Positions 38,817-47,723 of a stretch of DNA of 64,000 nt are shown here, piece by piece (position 1 is the stretch's first letter; each line of letters starts with the position of its first letter). Origin of the DNA: Linnemannia elongata (Eukaryota; Mortierellomycota; Mortierellomycetes; Mortierellales; Mortierellaceae); the NCBI GenBank assembly GCA_036320915.1, contig JAXBDG010000016.1, positions 434,001-498,000 on the forward strand, written 5' to 3'. A program made the position numbers and the translations under genes. A model generated the notes under the pieces. It searched no databases and was not told the DNA's origin. It worked only from the letters and a program-made list of their open reading frames with translations.

Positions 38817-39321
38817 CGATCGGCGGAAGGAAGTAAGGAAAGTAAGAAAGAGACGAGGGGGGGAGGGTTCTTTTCCTTGAGGAAGCAGTTCCGAGTTCCT
38901 CCACACACACCTTCTTACTTCTGTGCAGGTAGCCTTTTAACGTGCGAGGGAATGGGGAGCGGCGTGTCTTTGTTGATGGTCTGCCTAGTCTGTATGCAAT
39001 GATCACACGCAGTGCATCCAGAGTGGGAAAGAGAGAGATAGACGCCGCTGTTTTATTTCCTTTTTCTTTCTAGCCCAATTTATCCTCGCGCAATTGTGTT
39101 TATCCTACCATACCACATTGACCTGTCTTCACAGGCACTAACGCACCATTCGTGGTGTAAACAAGGAAAGAAAAAAAAACGATATATAAAGAAGAGGGTA
39201 TCATGCTCGTTTTCTCATCATCAAACTCCTCCAAACAGCGATCTACACTCTCTTACAACAAACAAACAACCATCAACACTCCCTCTCCCCCTCCTCGTTT
39301 ATCACTCAAAGAAAGAACAAA
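38353..39321. other. Spacer between GST paralogues 1 and 2
   Basis: Includes the 3' side of the first GST gene and a 29-base T run (38788–38816). The last 140 bases hold the promoter of the second GST gene. No gene was seen. Confidence 0.5.
39183..39190 (+). promoter_or_regulatory. TATA box of the second GST gene
   Basis: TATATAAA lies 132 bases before the start codon at 39322 and is followed by a C/T-rich leader, the same arrangement as in paralogue 1. Confidence 0.55.
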
Positions 39322-40342
39322 ATGGTGACTCCATCAAAGGACATTTCGACAGAGACCATGTCGCAGATTGCGAAATCAAAGGAAAACAAGTATGAGCTGC
39401 TCTATTTCCCCTTCCATGGTGTCCTCCCCGCCCTCCGCGCCATGCTCGCCATCTCTGGCGCAGACTATACCTTTACCCACCCTGTGGTAAGTTTCATACT
39501 TCAAAACGCTCTGTCCTTATTCACTTTTACCATTTACCCCCCTCCTCCCTTTTCTCTTCCGTACTCATTCGCTCTTCCCACTCTTTCGTGATTATCCATT
39601 AGGACTGGACAAAGGAAAAGCCAACAACACCATTCGGATCCCTCCCCGTCCTCTACGAGACAGATCCCACCTCGGGTCACACCCTCGAGCTCGCAGAACT
39701 CTCTGCTATCGAATCCTACTTAGGGGACAAGTACGGTTGGATGGGCGACAACCTTTGGGAACGCGCTCAGATCCAGATGTATCATTCTTCGACCCAGGCG
39801 GTGTTTGATAAATGGGTCACAACAGTTGTGAGGGCCCCCAAGGAGAACAAGGAACAAATGACGGAAATTTATTTGGAAAAGATCTTGCCAGAGTGGGTTG
39901 AGACCCATGAGAGGATCTTGCAAGGCAAGGGGTGCAACGGACATTATGTTGGTGACAAGGTATGTGTAATTTATTTTTTTTTCGAGCGAAAATGCGTTGT
40001 GAGAAAAAAAAAGATGCAAATTTGCATCCTTGACAGACGAAGGGAGGGGGTTAGATTGAGTGTCAAAATGTAAAGATCTGAGCAACACATAACTTACATA
40101 TTTTTTTTTTCGCCTCCCTTTCATCTTCCCTCCAACAGTTCTCGATCGCAGATCTGAAGACCGCAACAACGATCGACAACCTGGTCTCAATCTCGGGTGA
40201 CCGCTTCCTCTCACGAGAAAAGACCCCTGCCATCTTTGCAGTCTACGATGCCGTCGAGAAGATGCCCAAGTATGCGGCGTGGAAGGCTAGTTCTGAATGG
40301 AAGGCTTATGATGAGCTCAACAAGAAACTCTTTGGCTTTTAA
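39322..40342 (+). CDS. Glutathione S-transferase, sigma-like, paralogue 2
   Basis: Three exons (39322–39486, 39603–39959, 40139–40342) give 241 residues. The domain plan is as in paralogue 1: ELLYFPFHGVLPALRAML with the Tyr of the glutathione site, FGSLPVLYETD with the cis-Pro, LELAELSAIESYLG, and in the C-terminal domain GHYVGDKFSIADLKTATTI. Intron 1 is at the same place and phase as in paralogues 1 and 3, just before the DW/EW pair; intron 2 splits GDK from FSIADLK as in paralogue 3. Together these show tandem duplication from one ancestor. AATAAA lies at 40455–40460. Confidence 0.9.
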
Positions 40343-40767
40343 GTGAGGAAGGGGTGGGAAGGCAAGATGGGCGGTGGAAAGGCAAGCGAATGCGCGACAG
40401 GTGTGCCTTGATGATGGGAGAGGTTACTGTTCGTGTGCAGGACGTGTCGAGAAGAATAAAAGAGCTAGATTAGGTTTCATTTGAACCTGTCTGTTTCATG
40501 GCGAGTGGGAGAGAAAGATGGCGAGAGGGGTATACATGTAATTGAGTGGCGCAGTGATCAGCTAGCTCCATTTCATCATTAAATAACAACACACAGTCTG
40601 GAACTTTGAAAACTGATAGGAGGACCTCGTTCTACCATGTATCCTTTTTAATATGTGCGGAAAGACAGGCGTCTATGAGATCTAAGAGAGCCTTCCTAGT
40701 ACTCCGGTGAGCTTGACCGTAGGTAAGGGTCTTGGGTCAGATAGAGACTTAGTTAGGCTACTAGTGG
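40343..40767. other. Spacer between GST paralogue 2 and the T5orf172 gene
   Basis: The two genes are tail to tail. It contains the GST poly(A) signal at 40455–40460; nothing else was recognised. Confidence 0.5.
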
Positions 40768-42306
40768 TTACTCAAAGTGCCTCCCTGTTGTGTACGCTTT
40801 GCTAATACCGTTCTGTCGTTTCCAATTCGGGTACAGGGGCTGGCCAGCTGCTTCAAGGTTCCGCTCAATAGCGGAGAGCACCGGACGGTGCACTAGGCTC
40901 ACAAACCCGAGCGCCGGCCCAGCGTTCCTGATAATGTCCGCCCACTCGTTCATCTGCTTCGTCAAGTCTTGGACACGGCTCTGGGCGCCTTTCCATTCAT
41001 CCTCGATACCGAGAACGGGCTCAAAATCAAACACTTCAGCATGCCTGGATCGACATGAACATTGACGATCATTTTGCCGCTGCACGAGGACCGCATGCAA
41101 GATTTGCTCCAGCAGGTAAGCGCCCAATAGGGGTGGGGCTTTAAAAGGCCTATTCCGAATGGGCGGGCTTGGAATCGAGGCCAGAACAGCCGGGTGAATG
41201 TAGCATTTGTCGTAGCTTTCAAGACGTTTGTCAATGTCCTTGGTGTACCCGATCTTGATAGACAACATCTTAGAGGTCGAAACACCCTCTAGATGTATGT
41301 AGAGTTGCTTGGTTGCATAAGTTACCTTCTCGCGCCCTTTTTTTTTTTTTTTTTTTTTTTTCTTTCAATAGAAACAAAACTTACGGTTTCTGTACAACAA
41401 CATGTACACATATCCTTCGGCCAAGAGGTCTCGATATTTGTTATGAATCTTTCGCAGTTCCTTGGTATCATCGGGTAATCTCGCATCCAGAGCAAGCAGC
41501 TTCATAAAAACAGCTATGCGCGATCCATATTTGAGGCAATCCTGATACATCTGGATGACCTGACGGATGTTGTCTTTGATCTCATCAGAATAAGAGTAAT
41601 TGAACGCCATCCCTATACAGGCAGTGAGAGTTGCAGAGTAGATACGTGAGCAAAAAAGCAATAAAACACAGTGTGCATATTTTGTTCCACTCGTCTGTCC
41701 TCATTTTTTTTTGTCTCTGGTAAACTTACGATCAAAGTCTTTTCCAGAGATGAACAGTATGTTTTCGGATCCAGCCTTAAGGACAAAGTCCTCAGACTGA
41801 ACACGGAACCTAAACTTAAAGATGTGACTTTTGCCGTTGCGGCAATGTTTCTCACATTGGAAGGTCTGCTTGTTATCATTTGGATGCAGAAGCTGGTAAG
41901 AAGCGTAGCTACAGCGCTCGGAAACAGAATTGAACCGGAAGGAAACACAATCTAAGCGCCATCGAGTTGGTATTGCAGAACCGTGTTCCTGACAGTGGTA
42001 GCTCGAGAAAGAAAAGTTCTCAATGCTTTTTCGGTTGCATCCGGGCTCCGCGCATATCATACGGGCCCAGGTGAGCTTACGATCGATCATAGGGCCATTG
42101 GCGAAAGGATCCGAGTCCTCGTCGACTGTGCTGGTAATGTGAACGGTAGTTGTTTCCGCTTCAGCAGCGAAAGGAGCCGGCACGAACGCAGCCCTAGCAA
42201 TGGATTCAGCGGTAAGATCTGTGACGGCAAGAGATATACTCTTCTGAAAAAGAGTGGCGAGGGACTCGTCAATGGTCGTAGAGGCGATGGATTCTTTGTC
42301 AGACAT
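40768..42306 (-). CDS. GIY-YIG superfamily protein with T5orf172/DUF1766 (Mug113-like) domain
   Basis: Three exons on the minus strand (42306–41730, 41612–41385, 41288–40768) join in frame to 441 residues. Around residues 255–295 the signature GYVYMLLYRN, then IKIGYTKDIDKRLESY, matches the T5orf172 domain, a GIY-YIG nuclease relative (pattern GYVY…KIG.T.…R). The two halves sit on different exons, and the frame through the splice supports the gene model. Before it are two Cys/His clusters likely to bind zinc: CAEPGCNRK with YHCQEHG (about 88–115), and RCSYASYQLL with QCEKHC (about 135–158). Fungal members such as fission yeast Mug113 have no clear biochemical role; phage and bacterial relatives are DNA nucleases. 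A 24-base T run on + (41338–41361) lies in intron 2. Upstream (42550–42650) are several imperfect short repeats around AGGTGATCGC. Confidence 0.75.
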
Positions 42307-43022
42307 TTTTCAATTTGTACGTGGGAGTGGAGTTGGGGATTGGGATTGAAAGATTCTATGATAGAAGCTGAGGAGAGAAGAAGAGATGACAGGAGACAAG
42401 AGTGTGGAGACAAGAGAAAGGGGCAAGAAAGATGCTGTGCAGTTCTTATACAAGGAGTGGGCGTGTTTATGCTTACGACTATTAGTGGATGTGGGGCGCA
42501 GAGAATAAGGGAGGAAGAGGGAGAAGGGCGGTGTGTGTTGTGTAGTGATGGCGCAGGTGATCGCCCAAGTGATCGCTCAAGCTGATAGTGACATCACAGG
42601 TGGAGCTAAAGCCGGCGCAGGTAGATGCTCAAGGCACAGGTGAGGGCGAGGAGGGAGGAGTGTGATCGCTTTTTGGCATGTCTTCTGCTTTTTTGCATAA
42701 TGGTAGCACAAGCAGAATTTCAAGGGAACAGAAGAAAAATTCGTGGGTCTGGTAAGACAGCCACAGAGTCTTCAGTCTGTTGATATCGACTCTTTCCCTT
42801 TTCCTTGCAATAGATATCGCAGGCGCATTGTTGACACTTTGTTCACTGTGGCAAAAAATAATAATAGTCCAATGGGTCATGCGTAATGTTGTTTGCAGGA
42901 AGCACACAGACAGAAGCGGCAGGAATGACAATCCCCTCTCTCTTTTCCATCCTTTTTTCTTCCACTTTGTTTCTTTTCCACGACACCCACCCGCATTTCG
43001 CACACTCCCACCACATTCCAGT
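42307..43022. other. Divergent spacer between T5orf172 and F-box genes
   Basis: Shared upstream region of two genes reading away from each other. Around 42545–42660 there are imperfect repeats containing GATCGC and GGCGCAGGT. No gene was seen. Confidence 0.5.
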
Positions 43023-43883
43023 ATGAAAACCGAGTCCAAAACACCATCCCCAAGACACGAACTCGACAAACACGTCCCTGCCGAGATCTGGGAACAAATC
43101 TTCAGCTACCTCTACCCCTCTCAACTGTGTCGACTCTCGATGGTCAACAAGGCTTTTGAGATTATCATCAGCTCACTTCCAATCTGGCGTTATCTCTTTA
43201 CCAAGAATGCCTTCCGAAAGCGACTCCGATTCCTTCGAGGCATAACAGAGTCGAAAAGCTATATGCTTTACATGTGCGCCAACAGTCTCCACATCTGCGA
43301 GGAATGCGGCTATCAGGAGCGTTTCGGTTCTAAGAATCTTGCAGATTTTCCATTGCCAGTCCTGGTGCGCCTGTCCGAAAGTCATTGTTCCTCAGACGAG
43401 GAAATTGTGTTCTCAGACGAAGAGATTGAGTTTCCCGACGAACAGATCGAGTTCTCAGACGAAAAGATCAAATCCTTAGACGAAGAGGTTGAATCCTTAG
43501 ACGAAGAGACTGAGTCAGAAGAAAATTTCGAGTACCTTGGGAGCCTAGTAAACCTCACCTGGACTGTTCGAAAGTGTTGCGACTGTCGCAAAGCACAAGG
43601 GGAAGGGTTAGGAAGTGGCGAATTCGAGGCCACTGTTCCTAGAACGTCACCGCCTCCTTTGCCAAAAACTGCCCCCGAGTGGTGCAAGATATATCCTGGA
43701 TTTGAACGTATCGTCGACTTTGAAGGGTACAGGTATGGTTTATATGTGAGCGAGGATACGGTCTTGAGCGAACTGGAGATTTACTACGGTGGCGCCCTTG
43801 GTGCTGAGGCGTCCGGCAAGTCGGCCCTTGAATATGATGGCAAGACGAAGGCGAGAATTCTTTGGTATCGCCAGCAGGACTGA
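43023..43883 (+). CDS. F-box protein with acidic heptad repeats
   Basis: A single exon of 286 residues. The F-box is at about residues 18–62 (VPAEIWEQIFSYLYPSQLCR, then LSMVNKAFEIIISSLPIWRYLF), which would recruit the protein to an SCF ubiquitin ligase through Skp1. Two Cys pairs, CEECGYQ near residue 98 and CCDCRK near 188, may bind zinc. Between them (about 120–170) lies a tandem array of six or so heptads of type S-D-E-E-I-E-F, encoded by near-identical 21-base units. The start at 43023 follows a C-rich leader and is just before the F-box. AATAAA at 43952–43957. The substrate is unknown. Similar F-box proteins form very large, fast-changing families in early-diverging fungi. Confidence 0.8.
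   Translation: MKTESKTPSPRHELDKHVPAEIWEQIFSYLYPSQLCRLSMVNKAFEIIISSLPIWRYLFTKNAFRKRLRFLRGITESKSYMLYMCANSLHICEECGYQERFGSKNLADFPLPVLVRLSESHCSSDEEIVFSDEEIEFPDEQIEFSDEKIKSLDEEVESLDEETESEENFEYLGSLVNLTWTVRKCCDCRKAQGEGLGSGEFEATVPRTSPPPLPKTAPEWCKIYPGFERIVDFEGYRYGLYVSEDTVLSELEIYYGGALGAEASGKSALEYDGKTKARILWYRQQD
43400..43515 (+). repeat. 21-base coding repeat (acidic heptads)
   Basis: About six imperfect 21-base units, each starting near TCAGACGAAGAGATTGAGTT, encode S-D-E-(E/K)-(I/V)-(E/K)-(F/S). The unit length keeps the frame, so copy number can change without breaking the gene. Confidence 0.7.
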
Positions 43884-44536
43884 ACACTCTCCTTCCCAAT
43901 CTATCCCATCCCACCTTTTCAACCTGACATTTTATGAAGCAACTAACAAGAAATAAAAGCAAAGCTGGCTTGTGACAGTCAAGCGTTCACACGACTGAGT
44001 TTTTTGATCCTACGATGTTGACTCTTTCTGACTTACTCGGACGGAATACATTATAAATTGTTGCTCAGAACGAGAGACAGGTCCAGTAAAGTGATGAGAA
44101 AGACCAAGGAAAAGAAAAAGAAAAGGGATTACAAGAGAATGAAGGCAGCAGCAAAATAGAAAAGGAGAGATTAAAGGTAGGGATGGAAGGATCCTAGGAA
44201 AACAAGGAGAGGCATCTAGAAAATAAGGAAGGGGTCAAGGGCACGTAGCCTCATTCATTACCAATTGCCATTTTTCGCATGGACCGACATCGCATCGTCG
44301 TCGGAATTAAAATGCCAGGATCGCATTGATCAATTAAATGAGTTCTGCCAACTGCGGAATGGGCTTTGTTACAGAGCCTCCCTGACAATAGGAGGCTGCC
44401 GATAAAGGATAGGGTGGCGAGAATTCTCTCCATTCGCATCCAACTTACCTTCTTTCGTCCGGGTCTTGGGGTGGATAACAATAATAACCCGGAACTAGAC
44501 GTATATCCCGGAAGGATGTCAAAAATGGTATATATG

Positions 44537-44570
44537 TCGTTCAGTGGATAGAGAACGTTCTTTATGCACT

Positions 44571-44613
<43 letters not shown>
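44537..44613 (+). other. tRNA 5'-half-like sequence interrupted by a T run
   Basis: CGTTCAGTGGATAGAGAACG matches the D arm of many tRNAs, with a paired stem GTTC/GAAC and an A-box-like core, but no anticodon arm follows; 42 T begin at 44572. A B-box-like GGGTTCAACCCGG occurs about 60 bases beyond the T run (near 44672). It could be a tRNA pseudogene or a degraded SINE. Confidence 0.25.
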
Positions 44614-44614
<1 letters not shown>

Positions 44615-45389
44615 TTAGGGGGGTAGGTTTCCCTTCAGGCTGGGGGAGGGTGTTGCTGTAAGCGTACATAGGGGTTCAACCCGGCCACCGGCACGCACCC
44701 GGGCGCCAAGGCATAGATTGAACTACCTTTAACTAGCGCCACAGAAAGAAAAAAAAAGAGAGGAGTATAGAAAAGAGATTTTGTTCTTTCGAACAAATCT
44801 ATAGAACAATGGGCTTAATCTTAGCAGATCATAGCAACAAGGCTACCCTACTGCTTACAATGCCCGTTCAATTAAAGTCGCCTGCAATGGATTTATCCTT
44901 GACAATATTTGAAATTAACATTAGTGGGAACCTCACAAAGCCTTTCCGCTCTGCAAGATAACCCCACGTAGTATGATTCAGGATCCGAAGATCTATTCGT
45001 ATTCAACTAAAAATCGGAAAAGGCGGTATTCGTCGCGTTATAGCACGGGTTCTGTGTGGACGATGTCATCTCAGTCAACAAAGTATCCCAACAATTACGT
45101 AGTGTTGTAATGACCTTAGTCGCGGAACCTGAGTAGAGCAAGATGAAGACCTATCCCTTAACTAAAAAAGTAAATCTGTCCAGTAAACAAAGCATCGACA
45201 ATACGACCTCAAACTCTAATGAAGCAAGGATTGAGAGAGCAAACATGGAAGGATCAAAAGACAACGTCGCTATGAACGCTTGGCTGCCACAAGCCAGTTA
45301 TCCCTGGTGCGAGCACTCCCTAGAGCATATGCTTATATAGAAAACATCAAATGTGGCATTGCTCTTGTGAGTACAGTGAATGGTCGCTG

Positions 45390-45651
45390 CCGCTGGGAGC
45401 GATGCGAGCAGTTTTTGAATATTGAGAGCGGTCGCGTAAAGTCAACACAATAGAAGCGTCATTGGTTCCCCTTACAAACCTTTCTCATATAAAGATATCG
45501 AGGAGACACAGCTCTCATGTGTAAATTCAATGGTATCTGCTGGGGGCGGAGCTCATAATGACACTGCTTTCAGTGTAAACTGGATGCTGGGGGCGATGCG
45601 AGCAGTTCTGAATTTTGAGAGCGGCGGCAGAAAGTCGACACAGTATAAGAC
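45390..45651 (+). repeat. Diverged direct duplication about 194 bases apart
   Basis: Segments 45390–45456 and 45584–45651 share GCGATGCGAGCAGTT, then TGAGAGCGG and AAAGTC(A/G)ACACA with scattered differences. They lie upstream of the F-box/LRR gene and may be a duplicated promoter region or pieces of an older repeat. Confidence 0.6.
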
Positions 45652-46316
45652 TCCAGTCAAAAAGCTGCTCACTGAGATTATATCTCTTTCACTCTTTCTC
45701 ATCACCTACTGTTGCACTCTCACTGCCTTCTCCATTGTTGCCTCCACTCTCGCTCATATCGCTCGCTGCTTCCACCACTCTTACTCCTTCTCATCATCTT
45801 CACACATATCACCATCAACGCCCTCTCTTTCTCCTTCTCTTCGCCTCTACGTCATCTAACCCTTATTCATTTATTTTCGCCTCATACTCCCACATTGTGG
45901 CCTCTTCTGACCTCCACCTCTGTTTGTTAGCTGTATGCCAAGGTTAGCCGTTGTCTCGAAGGGTGGTAGCTTCTTCGTGACAACTATGCAATGCTCTGGT
46001 CGGGCTCATTGACGTAGACTAGAATGCCCTAAATGGATGAAAAGGGGCTTCGTCGAGGAGGCTGAATTGTATAAGTTGCATGAACTAAGTGTCATGCTTG
46101 TCCACTCGAGAGCACTTGATGCAAAAAATTAGTGGCTGCCATCCTTCACATCGTTATTCGCGTCACAGATTACTTCATAACCTCACGGTCGTCTTACTCA
46201 TTCTCTTCATTTCGGTCCTTTTTTCCCAACTTCGTTGTTCTCCCATTCCTTCTTTGTTATTAGCACCTCCTTGTGATCCCATCACCCCTGTCACGCTCAT
46301 CACATTCTTCACCTTT

Positions 46317-47723
46317 ATGTCTAAGATGTTCGGGACACATCCCCTCGATCTACATGAGATTCGCTCAAGAATTGCCAGCAACCTTGGCCCCGAAGCCCTC
46401 GCGTCCTGTGCGCGTGTGAGTCAGGATTGGAACGACTCATTTACACCGCCTCTCTACAACTCTGTCGTCCTGTGGCAATATGGCCCCAGCATAGAATCTG
46501 TCGAGAGAAACAAGCGCTTTATACAACGCCTGAAAATTTTTCAGAATCCTGCCTATAAAAAAATATTATCGGCATCTGCACGAGACAAATTACTTTCTAG
46601 CGTCATGGCCAACTCGAAACTAGCCATTCTGGCGTTGTCCTACAATTCGATCGAATCCAATGGAGCTCAGGCACTGGCTGAGGCACTCAAGACCAACTCG
46701 ACTCTGACCACTTTGAACTTGCCACACAACTCGATCGGACCCAGCGGAACTCAAGCGCTGGCTGAGGCACTCAAGACCAACTCGACTTTGACCACTTTGA
46801 ACTTGACCAACAACTCGATCGGACCCGACGGAGCTCAGGCGCTGGCTGAGGCACTTAAGACCAACTCGACTCTGACCACTTTGGAATTTCAGAGCAACTT
46901 GATCGGATCCGGCGGAGCTCAGGCGCTATCTGAAGCACTCACGACCAACTCGACTCTCACCACTTTGGACTTGACGGACAACTCAATCGGAGACGACGGA
47001 GCTCAGGCGCTGTCTAAGGCACTCAAGACCAACTCGACCCTAACCACTTTGAACTTGTACAACAACTCTATCGGATCCAACGGAGCTCAAGAGCTGTCTG
47101 AGGTAATCAAGACCAACTCGACCCTAACCACTTTGGGATTAGAGCTTAGCTCGATCGAAGGCAATGGAGCTCAGGCGCTATTTGAAGCACTCAAAACCAA
47201 CTCAAATCTGACCACCTTGGACTTGGAGTTCAGCTCAATCGGATCCAACGGAGCTCAGGCGCTGTCTGAGGTACTCAAGACCAACTCGACCCTAACCACT
47301 TTGGGATTGGTGGACAGCCTGATCGGAGACAACGGAGCTCAAGCGTTGGCTGAGGCACTCAAGAACAACTCGACTCTGACCACTTTGAACTTGCCATACA
47401 ACTCGATCGGACCCAACGGAGCTCAGGCGCTGGCTGAGACACTCAAGACCAACTCAACTCTCATCACCTTGAACTTGTGCGACAACCCGATCGGAGACAA
47501 CGGAGCCAAGGTGCTGGCTGAAGCACTCAAGACCAACTCGACCCTGACCACTTTGGACTTGCAGAGCAACTTGATCGGACCCGACGGAGCCAAGGCGCTG
47601 GCTGAAGCACTCAAGACCAACTCGACCCTGACCATCTTGGACTTGCAGAGCAACTTGATCGGATCCGACGGAGCCAAGGCGCTGGCCGAGGCACGCAAGG
47701 TTAAATTAGGTGCGGCGACTTAA
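46317..47723 (+). CDS. F-box/LRR protein with 13 near-identical 28-residue repeats
   Basis: A single exon of 468 residues. The N-terminus has an F-box-like segment (HPLDLHEIRSRIASNLGPEA, then SCARVSQDWNDSFTPPLY), suggesting an SCF adaptor. Residues about 100–462 are thirteen tandem leucine-rich repeats of the ribonuclease-inhibitor/NLRC3 type, consensus LTTLNLxxNSIGxxGAQALAEALKTNST, 28 residues (84 bases) each. Repeats differ mainly at the exposed positions after LxL and in the loop after IG, so the concave binding face varies while the frame is constant; this points to recent expansion by unequal exchange. An in-frame upstream ATG at 46089 would add 76 residues with a hydrophobic stretch but looks like leader. 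Role and partner are unknown; a recognition function is inference. The last repeat ends in KVKLGAAT. Confidence 0.85.
   Translation: MSKMFGTHPLDLHEIRSRIASNLGPEALASCARVSQDWNDSFTPPLYNSVVLWQYGPSIESVERNKRFIQRLKIFQNPAYKKILSASARDKLLSSVMANSKLAILALSYNSIESNGAQALAEALKTNSTLTTLNLPHNSIGPSGTQALAEALKTNSTLTTLNLTNNSIGPDGAQALAEALKTNSTLTTLEFQSNLIGSGGAQALSEALTTNSTLTTLDLTDNSIGDDGAQALSKALKTNSTLTTLNLYNNSIGSNGAQELSEVIKTNSTLTTLGLELSSIEGNGAQALFEALKTNSNLTTLDLEFSSIGSNGAQALSEVLKTNSTLTTLGLVDSLIGDNGAQALAEALKNNSTLTTLNLPYNSIGPNGAQALAETLKTNSTLITLNLCDNPIGDNGAKVLAEALKTNSTLTTLDLQSNLIGPDGAKALAEALKTNSTLTILDLQSNLIGSDGAKALAEARKVKLGAAT
46620..47700 (+). repeat. 84-base tandem coding repeats (LRR array)
   Basis: Thirteen direct repeats encode the LRRs. 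Units share long nearly identical blocks such as GGAGCTCAGGCGCTGGCTGA and CTCAAGACCAACTCGAC, so the array should recombine and may be collapsed or variable between assemblies. Confidence 0.85.

Larger units (their letters stand above)
43884..46316. other. 2.4 kb spacer with T run, tRNA-like fragment and duplicated segment
   Basis: Contains a coding-like but broken patch on + (44366–44550), a tRNA D-arm-like sequence followed by a 42-base T run (44572–44613), and a diverged direct duplication at 45390–45456 and 45584–45651. No intact gene was found. Confidence 0.5.

Noticed and set aside
46089..46316. N-terminal extension of the LRR protein with a hydrophobic segment
   Set aside because: The segment looks like a translated leader; F-box proteins of this type normally begin close to the F-box, as at 46317.
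46620..47700. Possible CRISPR-like or satellite repeat array
   Set aside because: The repeats are in-frame codons of LRRs and vary as protein repeats do; there are no spacers.
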